Source: Gallibacterium trehalosifermentans
GTDB lineage: Bacteria; Pseudomonadota; Gammaproteobacteria; Enterobacterales; Pasteurellaceae
Assembly (NCBI RefSeq): GCF_042433055.1
Contig: NZ_JBHLWB010000002.1
Coordinates: 1 to 64,000, forward strand
Direction: 5' to 3'
Length of the DNA stretch: 64,000 bases
The stretch's first letter is position 1; every line of letters begins with the position of its first letter. The notes below the pieces were generated by a model. The model did no database searches and was not told the origin of the DNA. It was given only the letters and a program-made list of their open reading frames with translations. Positions 44,361 to 53,814 of this stretch are shown here, piece after piece. The translations under genes were made by a program, and so were the position numbers.

Positions 44361-46250
44361 TTACTCTCCACGTTTAAGCATTCCCTGCTTTTTCAAATAG
44401 ACTAATAAAATTGAAATAGCCGCTGGCGTAATACCTGAAATACGCGAAGCTTGTCCAATCGACACTGGTCGATGCTGTTCCAATTTTGCTCTGACTTCAT
44501 TTGATAACCCAATTACTGCAGAATAATCAAATTGTGCTGGAATTAAGGTATTCTCATGACGTTTATGGCGTTCAATTTCTTCATTTTGGTGTTCAATATA
44601 ACCTTGATATTTAATGGAAATTTCTACTTGTTCAACAGCTTCTTTATCTTCCATTGCAGGTTGAAATGGCGTTAATTGACATAATTTGTCATAACTCATT
44701 TCTGGACGACGTAATAAATCTTCACCACTTGCTTCACGCATTAATGGGGAATTCAATGCCGCATTCACTTCTGCTAAATGTTCAGAACGAGGGTGAATCC
44801 ATATTTGTCTTAAACGTTGACGTTCTAATGCAATATTTTCTAATTTTTGGTTAAAACGCGCCCAACGTGCATCATCAACTAAGCCTAAGTTACGTCCAAT
44901 TTCTGTCAAACGAATATCAGCATTATCTTCACGTAGTAACAAACGATATTCAGCTCGTGAAGTAAAAACACGATAAGGTTCTTTTGTGCCTAACGTACAG
45001 AGATCATCAACTAACACACCAATATAAGCCTGATTACGACGTGGATACCAAGCTTCTTTATCTTGTACATGTAATCCAGCATTTAATCCTGCTAAGATCC
45101 CTTGTGCAGCAGCTTCTTCATAACCTGTTGTACCATTGATCTGCCCAGCAAAGAATAAACCATCGATCGCTTTCGTTTCTAAGGAAGGTTTCAGATCCCT
45201 TGGATCAAAATAGTCATATTCAATCGCATAGCCTGGTTTGACGATCCTTGCTTTTTCTAATCCTTGCATTGAATTAACGATCCCCATTTGTACATCAAAT
45301 GGTAAACTCGTTGAGATCCCATTTGGGTAGATCTCATTACTGGTTAGTCCTTCTGGTTCTAAGAAGATCTGATGACCATTACGATCACCAAAACGCATTA
45401 CTTTATCTTCGATTGACGGACAATAACGCGGCCCTACACCTTCAATGATCCCTGTGTACATTGGACTACGATCTAAATTAGATCGAATGATCTCATGTGT
45501 CTGCAAATTAGTATGTGTAATATAGCAAGGTACTTGACGTGGGTGTTCATCAACACTTCCCATATATGAGAACACAGGAAGAACTTCATCACCATGTTGT
45601 TGTTTTAACACAGAAAAATCAATAGTTCTTGCATCTAAACGCGGAGGGGTGCCTGTTTTTAAACGAGCAACACGTAAATCAAGATCACGTAAACGTTCTG
45701 CCAAACGAACAGAAGCAGGATCACCTGCTCGCCCCCCCTCATAATTATCTAAACCAATATGGATCTTACCTGCTAAAAAGGTTCCAGCCGTTAATACCAC
45801 TGCTTTTGCTCTGAAAGTTAGTCCCATTTTAGTCGTAACACCTGTTACATGACCATTTTCAATCAAAATATCAGTAACTTCTTGTTGGAAAAGATCTAAA
45901 TTTGCTTGTTGCTCTAATGCTGTTCTTACTGCTTGGCGATAAAGAACTCGATCTGCTTGAGCGCGAGTCGCTCGCACTGCAGGTCCTTTACTACTATTTA
46001 AAGTACGAAATTGGATCCCTGCTTTATCTGTTGCATGAGCCATTAGCCCGCCTAAGGCATCGATCTCTTTAACTAAATGACCTTTTCCGATCCCTCCAAT
46101 AGCAGGGTTACACGACATTTGTCCTAATGTATCTATATTATGTGTAATAAGTAATGTACGAAGCCCCATTCTTGCTGGCGCTAATGCGGCTTCTGTTCCC
46201 GCATGTCCGCCTCCAACAACAATGACATCATAGTTATTTGGATAAAACAT
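44361..46250 (-). CDS. mnmG: tRNA modification enzyme MnmG (GidA)
   Basis: MnmG with MnmE makes the cmnm5 group on wobble uridine, including that of tRNA-Lys, the target of PrrC. The 629-residue flavoprotein has the N-terminal FAD site VIVVGGGHAGTEAALA, the cysteine in SCNPAIGGIGKGHL, the second FAD segment GLFFAGQINGTTGYEEAAAQG, and the C-terminal helical domain that binds MnmE. It is transcribed away from oriC, as in E. coli. Confidence 0.97.
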   Translation of the reverse strand: MFYPNNYDVIVVGGGHAGTEAALAPARMGLRTLLITHNIDTLGQMSCNPAIGGIGKGHLVKEIDALGGLMAHATDKAGIQFRTLNSSKGPAVRATRAQADRVLYRQAVRTALEQQANLDLFQQEVTDILIENGHVTGVTTKMGLTFRAKAVVLTAGTFLAGKIHIGLDNYEGGRAGDPASVRLAERLRDLDLRVARLKTGTPPRLDARTIDFSVLKQQHGDEVLPVFSYMGSVDEHPRQVPCYITHTNLQTHEIIRSNLDRSPMYTGIIEGVGPRYCPSIEDKVMRFGDRNGHQIFLEPEGLTSNEIYPNGISTSLPFDVQMGIVNSMQGLEKARIVKPGYAIEYDYFDPRDLKPSLETKAIDGLFFAGQINGTTGYEEAAAQGILAGLNAGLHVQDKEAWYPRRNQAYIGVLVDDLCTLGTKEPYRVFTSRAEYRLLLREDNADIRLTEIGRNLGLVDDARWARFNQKLENIALERQRLRQIWIHPRSEHLAEVNAALNSPLMREASGEDLLRRPEMSYDKLCQLTPFQPAMEDKEAVEQVEISIKYQGYIEHQNEEIERHKRHENTLIPAQFDYSAVIGLSNEVRAKLEQHRPVSIGQASRISGITPAAISILLVYLKKQGMLKRGE

Positions 46251-46634
46251 AAAAAACCTAAAAAGTGATATTTATAGCATGATAAGAAAATTTGGCTATT
46301 TTAACTGAAAATTTAAGATCTGTTAAAATTTAATTTTATTGATGATCTAATTAAGGATCGCTAAAAGTAATATAAGATCTTTATATAGAGATCTTTTTAT
46401 TGTTTTTATTATTAGATCGCGAGATCTCTGTGGAGAAGCAGAAAAAATAGAATGATCTTAATAAGTTAGGATCTTTTTTTAATTGTGAAGATCATTCTGA
46501 ACATTGTGATCTTTCTTGTGGATAAATAACTTAGTTATCCACAGGTTAAAAAAGATCTAAGTTTATATGCAAGAAAAAAACAACTTTTATAACGGAAAAT
46601 AAGCAAGTTATCCACAGACGATCTTGTTGTAAGT
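46251..46634. other. oriC: Chromosomal replication origin oriC
   Basis: The region lies between mnmG and mioC, the position of oriC in E. coli and Pasteurellaceae. It has three perfect DnaA boxes TTATCCACA: 46535-46543 (+), 46517-46525 (-) and 46608-46616 (+), plus one with a single mismatch at 46429-46437 (-). Thirteen GATC sites occur between 46317 and 46623, an excess typical of SeqA-regulated origins. AT-rich 13-mer-like stretches beginning GATCT (46317, 46376, 46390) near mnmG are the probable unwinding element. Confidence 0.93.
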
Positions 46635-47084
46635 TTAATCAATTTTTAATTGATCTAACATAGTAGGTAACCAATTTTCTGCCTCAGCATCGGGATCTTC
46701 GGTAGATAAAACATCTATTCTGAGTGATTCACATAAACGTGTAGCTTTTAATTCAAGAAGGCTTTTTTCAACATGATCAACTGCAAAACAGAATGTATCG
46801 TAATCACTATTCCCTAAACCAATCACAGCAAAACGTAAGTCAGACAAATTTGGTTGCGTTTCAGTAAGTTGTTCAAATAGAGGTTGTAAATTGTAAGGTA
46901 ATTCACCAGCACCATGCGTCGATGTAACCACTAGCCAGATTTTATCCTCGATCACCTGATTTAATTCAGGCCCATGTAATAAGGTTGTGCTAAATCCTTT
47001 TTGTTGTAAGCAATCATCAATGTGTTCTGCAACATATTCAGCACCACCAAGTGTACTGCCAGTAATAATACAAATTGTGGTCAT
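46635..47084 (-). CDS. mioC: Flavodoxin-like protein MioC
   Basis: A 149-residue FMN-binding protein of the flavodoxin fold, with the phosphate loop ITGSTLGGAEYVAEHI and the isoalloxazine-side segments TSTHGAGELPYN and VIGLGNSDYDTFC. MioC has been linked to biotin synthase electron supply. It is transcribed toward oriC, as in E. coli, where its transcription is thought to affect initiation. Confidence 0.94.
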   Translation of the reverse strand: MTTICIITGSTLGGAEYVAEHIDDCLQQKGFSTTLLHGPELNQVIEDKIWLVVTSTHGAGELPYNLQPLFEQLTETQPNLSDLRFAVIGLGNSDYDTFCFAVDHVEKSLLELKATRLCESLRIDVLSTEDPDAEAENWLPTMLDQLKID

Positions 47085-47422
47085 AATAACTCCTTTAAGT
47101 ATTCTTCAAACAAGAAATATGAATAAAAAGATATTTAGGGAATATTACAATAAAAGTTTCATTTTTTGATCTGAGATTTTAATTTCTAATATGTATTAAA
47201 TTTTTTGATTACTTCTGCTTATCTTTTCGTTATAAGAGAGATTTTTCTTTCTTTTTTTATATTTTATTTCTTTTGCATTTTGTTTTATTTTTTATGTTTT
47301 CATTTATTTTGTGATCCAGATCTTAAATTTTAAAAAACATACTTTTAATCATTAAAAATAGGATTATCATAACAAATCAAAAGTATTAGAAAATTATTAA
47401 AAGTTATTGCAGGGGTAGTATT
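47085..47422. other. AT-rich control region of the gat operon
   Basis: About 340 bases without a gene lie between mioC and the galactitol operon. A CRP-like site lies at 47310-47325. The stretch around 47340-47420 is extremely AT-rich and probably carries the promoter and DeoR-family operators, but I could not fix their boundaries. No RNA gene is seen. Confidence 0.4.
47310..47325 (+). promoter_or_regulatory. CRP-like site upstream of the gat operon
   Basis: TGTGATCCAGATCTTA keeps the full left half of the CRP consensus and the AGATC core but has a poor right half. The position, about 105 bases before the first gat gene, suits catabolite control of a PTS sugar operon. Confidence 0.4.
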
Positions 47423-48370
47423 ATGATTAGTATTAAACAACAACGTTTACGTAAACTTTATGGAAAAGAAAAACTTTTTCGAGCTCTAGCAATTGATCAG
47501 CGAGGAGCTTTAAAACGAATGTTAGGTGAAGAAGCTACAAATGAACAACTTCAAATTTTTAAAGGGTTAGTTTCTAAAACTTTAACCACTTATGCATCAG
47601 CAATTCTACTTGATCCTGAATATGGTTGGATAGGTGCTGAACTAAAAGATCATAATTGTGGATTAATTATGGCATATGAAAAAACTGGATATGATAAAAC
47701 CAGAGTAGGACGTTTTCCAGATTTGATTGATAACGTATCAGTAAAAAGACTTAAAGAACAGGGGGCTGATGCAATTAAGTTGTTGTTATATATCGATGTT
47801 GATGAAAGTGTAGTGATTAATGATGTGAAACAGGCTTTTGTTGAGCGAGTTGGTTCTGAATGTGCTGCTGAAGAAATGCCTTTTTTTTTAGAGATTTTAA
47901 CTTATGATTCTGAAGTTTCAGATAAGAAAGAATATGCAAAATTGAAACCTCATAAAGTTAATGAAGCGATGAAACTTTTTTCTGATCCCCGTTTTAAGGT
48001 TGATGTATTAAAAGTAGAAGTCCCAGTAGATATGAACTTTGTTGAGGGCTTTGGGCAAGAAGTTGTTTATACACAGTTACAAGCCCAAGAATTATTTAGA
48101 GAACAATCACGAATAACTGATTTACCTTTCATTTTTTTAAGTGCAGGTGTTTCCCCTGAGTTATTTCAAGATACATTGAAATTTGCGAAATTAGCAGGTT
48201 CGACATTCAATGGTGTGTTATGTGGGCGAGCTACTTGGGCCAATGCAACAGAAATATTTAAAACAACAGGTGCTGCAGAGGCTGAAGCATGGTTAAAAGG
48301 CACTGGTGTAAATATTATTAATCAATTAAATGAAGTGCTGCTAGAAACAGCAAATAGAGTCAAAGAATAG
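47423..48370 (+). CDS. lacD: Tagatose 1,6-bisphosphate aldolase, LacD class I type
   Basis: LacD splits tagatose 1,6-bisphosphate into dihydroxyacetone phosphate and glyceraldehyde 3-phosphate. The 315-residue protein has the family segments ALAIDQRGALKRML, LLDPEYGW, QGADAIKLLLY (with the probable Schiff-base lysine region) and VDVLKVEVPVDMNFVEG. It is the first gene of a galactitol operon that in enterics uses the class II aldolase GatY instead, so it is an unusual replacement. Confidence 0.9.
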   Translation: MISIKQQRLRKLYGKEKLFRALAIDQRGALKRMLGEEATNEQLQIFKGLVSKTLTTYASAILLDPEYGWIGAELKDHNCGLIMAYEKTGYDKTRVGRFPDLIDNVSVKRLKEQGADAIKLLLYIDVDESVVINDVKQAFVERVGSECAAEEMPFFLEILTYDSEVSDKKEYAKLKPHKVNEAMKLFSDPRFKVDVLKVEVPVDMNFVEGFGQEVVYTQLQAQELFREQSRITDLPFIFLSAGVSPELFQDTLKFAKLAGSTFNGVLCGRATWANATEIFKTTGAAEAEAWLKGTGVNIINQLNEVLLETANRVKE

Positions 48371-48383
48371 GGATAATAAGAAA

Positions 48384-49655
48384 ATGAAAGAGTTACTTAA
48401 ATGTCATAAATCAGGTCAGTTAGTTGGTATTACGTCTGTTTGTTCTGCACACCCTTTAGTAATTGAGGCAGCGTTTCGATTTGATTTACATACACAAAAT
48501 GATGTACTCATTGAGGCAACTTCAAATCAAGTCAATCAGTTCGGTGGTTATACAGGAATGAAACCAGTTGATTTTAAAAATTTTGTTTATGGTATAGCCG
48601 AAAAAATTGGTTTTCCAAAAGAACGTTTAATTTTAGGAGGGGATCACTTAGGTCCAAATTGTTGGCAAAATGAACCAGCTATTGAGGCAATGGAAAAATC
48701 GAAAATATTAGTTGTTGAATATGCGAAAGCTGGTTTTACTAAAATTCATTTAGATACATCTATGTCATGTGCTGATGATCCAAGTCCTCTTTCACCATTA
48801 ACTATAGCGGAACGTGCGGCAGAATTATGTTTGGCAATTGAAACGGCATTACCGGTAGAACAATCCGAAAAAATTAGTTATATCGTTGGTACTGAAGTTC
48901 CTGTACCGGGTGGTGAAGCTCATGCTATTTCAACTATAGATGTAACAACAGTGAACCGTGCCCAAGAAACGATAGAAACTCATCGGATAGCTTTTGAGAA
49001 ACGAGGATTACAAAATGCTTTTACGCGAGTTGTTGGTCTAGTTGTACAACCTGGTGTGGAATTTGATCACTCAAAAGTCATTTTATATAAGCCTGAATTG
49101 GCAGAGGAGCTTTCTAAATTTATTGAAAAAACACCTTATATTTTTGAAGCTCATTCAACAGATTATCAAACAAAACAAGCTTATCGTAATTTAGTAAAAG
49201 ATCATTTTGCTATTTTGAAAGTTGGGCCAGCATTAACATTTGCATTACGTGAAGCACTATTTGCACTGGCTCGTATTGAAGAAAAATTAGTTTCTCTAGA
49301 ACACCAAAGTTATTTGTTAGGTGTAATTGATCAGGTTATGCAAGATCACCCGAAATATTGGAGTAAGTATTATTCCGTGCAACATTCAAAAGCAATGATT
49401 GACTTACATTTCAGCTTATCTGATCGTATCCGCTATTACTGGCCAAATGAGCGTATTAATGCAGCAGTAGAAAAGCTTATCGGCAACTTATCAAAAGAAG
49501 ACATACCATTAGGTCTATTAAGTCAATACTTACCAGACCAATATCGTAAAGTGGTTCAAGGTGAAATTAACGCGCAACCAACATCGCTTATTTTTGACAA
49601 AATTCAGCAAGTTCTTGGTGATTATGCTTATGGCTGCTATGGAGAAACAGTATGA
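48384..49655 (+). CDS. gatZ: GatZ/KbaZ-like D-tagatose-bisphosphate aldolase subunit
   Basis: GatZ is the non-catalytic partner that supports activity and stability of the class II aldolase GatY. The 423-residue protein matches the family throughout, for example GITSVCSAHPLVIEAAF, LILGGDHLGPNCWQNEPA, KIHLDTSMSCADD and FEAHSTDYQTKQAY. There is no gatY here; a LacD-type aldolase lies 13 bases upstream. Either GatZ has its own role, or a GatY is encoded elsewhere. It overlaps gatA by four bases. Confidence 0.93.
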   Translation: MKELLKCHKSGQLVGITSVCSAHPLVIEAAFRFDLHTQNDVLIEATSNQVNQFGGYTGMKPVDFKNFVYGIAEKIGFPKERLILGGDHLGPNCWQNEPAIEAMEKSKILVVEYAKAGFTKIHLDTSMSCADDPSPLSPLTIAERAAELCLAIETALPVEQSEKISYIVGTEVPVPGGEAHAISTIDVTTVNRAQETIETHRIAFEKRGLQNAFTRVVGLVVQPGVEFDHSKVILYKPELAEELSKFIEKTPYIFEAHSTDYQTKQAYRNLVKDHFAILKVGPALTFALREALFALARIEEKLVSLEHQSYLLGVIDQVMQDHPKYWSKYYSVQHSKAMIDLHFSLSDRIRYYWPNERINAAVEKLIGNLSKEDIPLGLLSQYLPDQYRKVVQGEINAQPTSLIFDKIQQVLGDYAYGCYGETV

Positions 49656-50101
49656 CAACAAATCTTTTAATTAAAACAGATGTTGAGTTTAAATCTTACG
49701 ATGAAGTTTTTTATCATTTAGCAGATACCTTTATTGAACAAGGTATTGTGAAAGAGAGTTATAAAGAAGCAATTTTTGCTCGTGAAGCTGAGTTTCCAAC
49801 AGGAATTGCTTTAGAACAAAACCATGCAGTAGCAATACCACATTGTGATGTAAGTCATGCACTTAAACCAGCAATTTATGTTATCCGTCCGAATAAAGCT
49901 GTGCAATTTAATCGCCCAGATGAAGATGGAATAGTAGATGCTGAATTAATCATTGCTTTAGTAGTAACAGATCCAAAGGAACAGCTTGTGTTATTGCGTA
50001 AATTATTTGGCAAATTACAAGAAAATGAATTTGTTGAAACACTGATTAATGCTACAGATGCAAATTTACCAAATTTAATTAAGCAAAACCTACAACTTTA
50101 A
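49652..50101 (+). CDS. gatA: PTS galactitol-type EIIA component
   Basis: A 149-residue cytoplasmic EIIA of the fructose/mannitol (PTS_EIIA_2) fold. The phosphoryl-accepting histidine lies in NHAVAIPHCDV. It takes phosphate from HPr and passes it to EIIB. Its start overlaps the gatZ stop (ATGA), and gatB follows 17 bases later. Confidence 0.93.
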   Translation: MTTNLLIKTDVEFKSYDEVFYHLADTFIEQGIVKESYKEAIFAREAEFPTGIALEQNHAVAIPHCDVSHALKPAIYVIRPNKAVQFNRPDEDGIVDAELIIALVVTDPKEQLVLLRKLFGKLQENEFVETLINATDANLPNLIKQNLQL

Positions 50102-50118
50102 ATTTTGAGGAGTGAATT

Positions 50119-50403
50119 ATGAAAAAGAAAGTGATTGTCGCCTGTGGTGGTGCTGTTGCAACATCAACTTTGGCAGCTGAAGAAATCCAAGAGTTATGTA
50201 AGGAACACAGTATTTCATTGGAGTTAGTGCAATGCCGTATTAATGAAATTGACACATATCTTGATGGTACAGATTTAATTTGTACGACATCAAAACTTAT
50301 ACGTGATTTTGGGAATATTCCATTAGTGCATGGTATGCCATTTGTATCTGGTGTGGGCATTGAAGAACTTAAAGAAAAAATCGTTAGCATATTAAAAAGC
50401 TAA
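50119..50403 (+). CDS. gatB: PTS galactitol-type EIIB component
   Basis: A 94-residue EIIB with the phosphorylated cysteine at Cys9 in VIVACGGAVATSTLA. It transfers phosphate from EIIA to the sugar at EIIC. GAGGAG lies upstream of the ATG. Separate A, B and C polypeptides are typical of the galactitol branch. Confidence 0.94.
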   Translation: MKKKVIVACGGAVATSTLAAEEIQELCKEHSISLELVQCRINEIDTYLDGTDLICTTSKLIRDFGNIPLVHGMPFVSGVGIEELKEKIVSILKS

Positions 50404-50442
50404 TAGTGAGTTAACAATAAGTAAGGGCGTAAGGGGGAAATT

Positions 50443-51807
50443 ATGTTTGTTGAAGTTATGCAATATATTTTGGATCTTGGTCCAGCAGTAATGCTACCAA
50501 TTTTAATAATTATTTTCTCATTAATTTTAGGAATGAAATTTGGTGATTCATTCAAAGCTGGACTACAAATCGGTATTGGGTTTGTGGGAATTGGTTTAGT
50601 TATTGGTTTAATGTTAGATAGTATTGGGCCTGCAGCTAAAGCTATGGCACAAACCTTTGATATTAATTTAGAAGTTATTGATTTAGGTTGGCCTGGAACT
50701 GCACCGATTACATGGGCCTCTCAAATTGCTTTAATTGCTATTCCAATTGCAATTGCAGTAAACATTTTTATGCTTGTATTGAAAATGACCCGAGTTGTTA
50801 ATGTAGATATTTGGAATATTTGGCATATGATATTTACAGGTGCAATGGTTCATATCGCAACAGGTTCTTATTGGTTAGGGATCTTAGGTGTTGTTGTGCA
50901 TGCTGCTTTTGCTTATAAGCTTGGAGATTGGTTTAGTCGTGATACAAAACATTATTTTGAATTAGATGGTATTGCAGTTCCGCACGGTACATCTGCATAT
51001 TTAGGTCCAATTGCTGTATTAATTGATAGTATCATCGAGAAAATTCCAGGTTTAAATAAGATCACTTTCTCAGTCGATAATTTACAACAACGTTTTGGTA
51101 CATTAGGTGAGCCAGTAACAGTGGGGTTCATTATTGGTGCAATTATCGGTATTTTAGCAGGGTATCCAGTAAAAGATATTTTGCAATTAGCAGTAAAAAC
51201 AGCAGCAGTAATGTTATTAATGCCACGAGTGATTAAACCAATTATGGATGGATTAACACCGATTGCAAAACATGCTCGGAAGAAATTACAAGCAAAATTT
51301 GGTGGTAATGAGTTCTTAATTGGTTTGGATCCTGCATTATTGTTAGGCCATTCTTCTGTTGTTTCAGCAAGCTTATTATTCATTCCTGTTACGATTTTAA
51401 TCGCAGTGTTATTACCTACAAATAAGGTATTACCATTTGGTGATTTGGCGACTATTGGATTCTTTGTAGCAATGGCAGTGGCGGTACACCAAGGAAATTT
51501 ATTTAGAACCTTAATTTCTGGCGTTGTCATTATGTCTATTACCCTATGGATTGCGACAGAAACAATCCCTTTAGTAACTCAATTAGCAGCTAATGCAGGT
51601 GCTTTAAAAGCAGGTGAAATGGTTGGCTCTATGGATCAAGGTGGCGCTCCTCTTACTTATTTACTTGTACAACTTTTAACGTTAAAGAATGTTATTGGAC
51701 TAGTTGTTATTGGTGCGATATATGTATTAGCCATCTTTATAACATGGAAACGTGCAAAAAATGCAGAAAAACTGACATTAGATGAACAAAATGTAGTGGG
51801 AAAATGA
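50443..51807 (+). CDS. gatC: PTS galactitol-type EIIC permease
   Basis: A 454-residue membrane protein with about ten to twelve hydrophobic segments, of the EIIC-GAT family. Typical stretches are ILGMKFGDSFKAGLQIGIGF, FTGAMVHIATGSYWLGILG and LIGLDPALLLGHSSVVSASL. It brings galactitol in as galactitol 1-phosphate, the substrate of the next gene product. The C-terminal tail is charged and cytoplasmic. Confidence 0.94.
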   Translation: MFVEVMQYILDLGPAVMLPILIIIFSLILGMKFGDSFKAGLQIGIGFVGIGLVIGLMLDSIGPAAKAMAQTFDINLEVIDLGWPGTAPITWASQIALIAIPIAIAVNIFMLVLKMTRVVNVDIWNIWHMIFTGAMVHIATGSYWLGILGVVVHAAFAYKLGDWFSRDTKHYFELDGIAVPHGTSAYLGPIAVLIDSIIEKIPGLNKITFSVDNLQQRFGTLGEPVTVGFIIGAIIGILAGYPVKDILQLAVKTAAVMLLMPRVIKPIMDGLTPIAKHARKKLQAKFGGNEFLIGLDPALLLGHSSVVSASLLFIPVTILIAVLLPTNKVLPFGDLATIGFFVAMAVAVHQGNLFRTLISGVVIMSITLWIATETIPLVTQLAANAGALKAGEMVGSMDQGGAPLTYLLVQLLTLKNVIGLVVIGAIYVLAIFITWKRAKNAEKLTLDEQNVVGK

Positions 51808-51820
51808 GGGTATTTGAAAA

Positions 51821-52864
51821 ATGAAAGCAGCAGTTGTAAAAGCAAATTGTGAGCTAACAGTGGAAAATATAGAAATGCCACGAATTGAAAATGCTGATGA
51901 TGTATTGGTAAAAGTAAAATTTTCGGGAGTGTGTGGTTCGGATATTCCACGTATTTTTCACGAAGGCACTCATTTTTATCCGATTGTATTAGGGCATGAA
52001 TTTAGTGGTTTTGTAGTTGAAACAGGTGAAGCTGTGGCAGAGTTTAAGCAAGGTGATCAAGTTACCTGTGCACCATTATTACCTTGTTTTCAATGTGAAG
52101 AATGTAAAAAAGGATTTTATTCACTTTGTAAAAATTATACTTTTGTTGGTTCACGCAGAAATGGATCAAATGCGGAATATGTTTGTGTTAATAAACATAA
52201 TTTAGTAAAAGTGGATACTGATTCCAATCCATTACATAATTCATTTATTGAACCGATTACAGTTGGCTTACATGCTATTAATTTAGCAAACGGTTGTATA
52301 AATAAAAATGTGATTATTATCGGTGCGGGAACTATTGGTTTACTTGCTGCTCAAGCTGCAAAAGCTTTGGGTGCTAATACAGTGAGTGTGATAGATATCA
52401 ACCAAGAGAAACTCAAGTTAGCCACTGAATTAGGGGTAGATAAGACTTTTAATTCAATAGAATTAAAACCAGAAGAAATTTATTCAGCACTTAATGATAA
52501 CCGTTTTGATCAGTTAATTCTTGAAACAGCGGGTGTACCAAAAACTGTTGAATTAGCTATCCAAATTGCAGGTCCTCGTGCACAAATAGGTTTAGTGGGA
52601 ACACTTCACAGTGATTTAACATTAAATCAGAAAGTTTTTGGGCAGATTTTGCGTAAAGAATTGATGATTTTAGGTTCTTGGATGAATTATTCTAAACCAT
52701 GGCCGGGGTCAGAATGGATAGATGCAGCAAAATTAGTCAATAAAGGTGGTATTAAAATTGATCAATTAATTCATTCAGTCAATGAAATAGAGGATTACAT
52801 TGAGGAAGTAAAAAAACTTGATGGTAAACCAATGAATGGAAAAATTGTTTTAAAATTTAATTAA
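51821..52864 (+). CDS. gatD: Galactitol-1-phosphate 5-dehydrogenase
   Basis: GatD oxidises galactitol 1-phosphate to tagatose 6-phosphate. The 347-residue zinc alcohol dehydrogenase has the catalytic-zinc segments GVCGSDIPRIF and GHEFSG, the structural four-cysteine site CAPLLPCFQCEECKKGFYSLC split over residues 82-102, and the NAD site IIGAGTIGLLAA. A tagatose-6-phosphate kinase is needed next, and none is seen in the operon. Confidence 0.93.
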   Translation: MKAAVVKANCELTVENIEMPRIENADDVLVKVKFSGVCGSDIPRIFHEGTHFYPIVLGHEFSGFVVETGEAVAEFKQGDQVTCAPLLPCFQCEECKKGFYSLCKNYTFVGSRRNGSNAEYVCVNKHNLVKVDTDSNPLHNSFIEPITVGLHAINLANGCINKNVIIIGAGTIGLLAAQAAKALGANTVSVIDINQEKLKLATELGVDKTFNSIELKPEEIYSALNDNRFDQLILETAGVPKTVELAIQIAGPRAQIGLVGTLHSDLTLNQKVFGQILRKELMILGSWMNYSKPWPGSEWIDAAKLVNKGGIKIDQLIHSVNEIEDYIEEVKKLDGKPMNGKIVLKFN

Positions 52865-52903
52865 TTCAATACTGAAATCAGCTATACTACGAAAAAGTTA
52901 GGG

Positions 52904-52922
52904 GCGTGTTATAATAATACGC
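52904..52922 (+). terminator. Hairpin between gatD and the DeoR regulator
   Basis: GCGTGTTA and TAATACGC pair over eight positions (one G-U) with a three-base loop and a weak pyrimidine run after. It may end part of the gat transcripts or mark a promoter, since TTATAAT lies inside it. Confidence 0.35.
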
Positions 52923-52942
52923 TCTCTTTCCAAGGAGTTTAT

Positions 52943-53719
52943 ATGAATACGTTTGAACGTCGAAATACGATTATTGAATTATTACGCGAAAAAGGTTCTG
53001 TTGTAGTAGCAGATCTTGCGAAGCAATTTAATATTTCTGAAGTATCTATTCGTACTGATTTACGTGTTCTTGAAGAGCAAAATTTGTTAGTACGTTTTCA
53101 TGGTGGTGCAGGTTTGCCAACAAACTTAACCCAACCTCAAGTACAGCAAGAAGAAACTCAGTTAGATGATCGTTATTTACTTTCTCGCGATCCTAAAATT
53201 CAACTTGCTAAAGTTGCAGTAGGATTAGTTAAAGAGGGTGATACGATAATTTTAGATAGTGGTAGTACCACAATGATGTTAGCTATGGAATTAGCTAAAA
53301 TAAAAAATATTACTGTCATAACGAATAATCTTCCAGCCGCATTTGTTCTTTCTGATTCATCAGATATTACTCTTGTTATTTGTGGCGGATATGTTCGACA
53401 TAAAACCCGTTCTATGCATGGCACTATGACTGAAAATGCTTTAAAAGGAATTCGTGCAGATTTAATGTTTGTTGGCGCTGATGGAGTCGATCCGAAAGTG
53501 GGGTTAACAACATTTAACGAGGGATATGGAATTAGTGCCGTGATGGCAGATATTTCAGCAAAAGTAATTTGCCTTGTTGATTCAACCAAATTTAATCGCA
53601 GTGGTTTTAATCTTGTTTTACCAATGAATAAAATAGATTTATTAATTACTAATAGAAATATTTCTAAAGAAGCCAAGCTAGAATTAGAAAAAGCTAATGT
53701 TGAATTTAAATTAGTTTAG
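52943..53719 (+). CDS. gatR: DeoR-family transcriptional repressor of the gat operon
   Basis: A 258-residue regulator with an N-terminal winged helix (VVADLAKQFNISEVSIRTDL) and the DeoR sugar-phosphate sensor domain (GDTIILDSGSTTMMLA, LMFVGADGVDPKVGLTTFNE). It lies at the end of the gat operon in the same direction, as gatR does in E. coli. AAGGAG precedes the ATG. The inducer is probably galactitol 1-phosphate or tagatose phosphate (inference). Confidence 0.88.
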   Translation: MNTFERRNTIIELLREKGSVVVADLAKQFNISEVSIRTDLRVLEEQNLLVRFHGGAGLPTNLTQPQVQQEETQLDDRYLLSRDPKIQLAKVAVGLVKEGDTIILDSGSTTMMLAMELAKIKNITVITNNLPAAFVLSDSSDITLVICGGYVRHKTRSMHGTMTENALKGIRADLMFVGADGVDPKVGLTTFNEGYGISAVMADISAKVICLVDSTKFNRSGFNLVLPMNKIDLLITNRNISKEAKLELEKANVEFKLV

Positions 53720-53762
53720 ATAAAAAATATTTTTCTCTAATATTTTGTCCTTATATACCTAC

Positions 53763-53796
53763 AAAAAACGGCATCTTTAGTAAAAATGCCGTTTTC
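53763..53796. terminator. Bidirectional terminator
   Basis: AAAACGGCA (53765-53773) pairs with TGCCGTTTT (53787-53795), with A and T tracts on both sides. It separates gatR from the converging nlpD. Confidence 0.85.
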
Positions 53797-53814
53797 GCTA
53801 TTAAGTTGTCAAAT

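Noticed and set aside
44361..46250. mnmG as a partner of PrrC by design
   Set aside because: MnmG modifies the wobble base of tRNA-Lys, but its location next to oriC is conserved in many bacteria without PrrC, so the proximity is coincidence.
50952..51530. Long antisense reading frame of 192 codons opposite gatC
   Set aside because: It is a shadow of the gatC coding strand. gatC has clear membrane-protein composition and operon context.
53200..53676. Antisense reading frame of 158 codons opposite gatR
   Set aside because: The plus-strand frame is a clear DeoR-family protein, and the antisense frame has no ribosome site.
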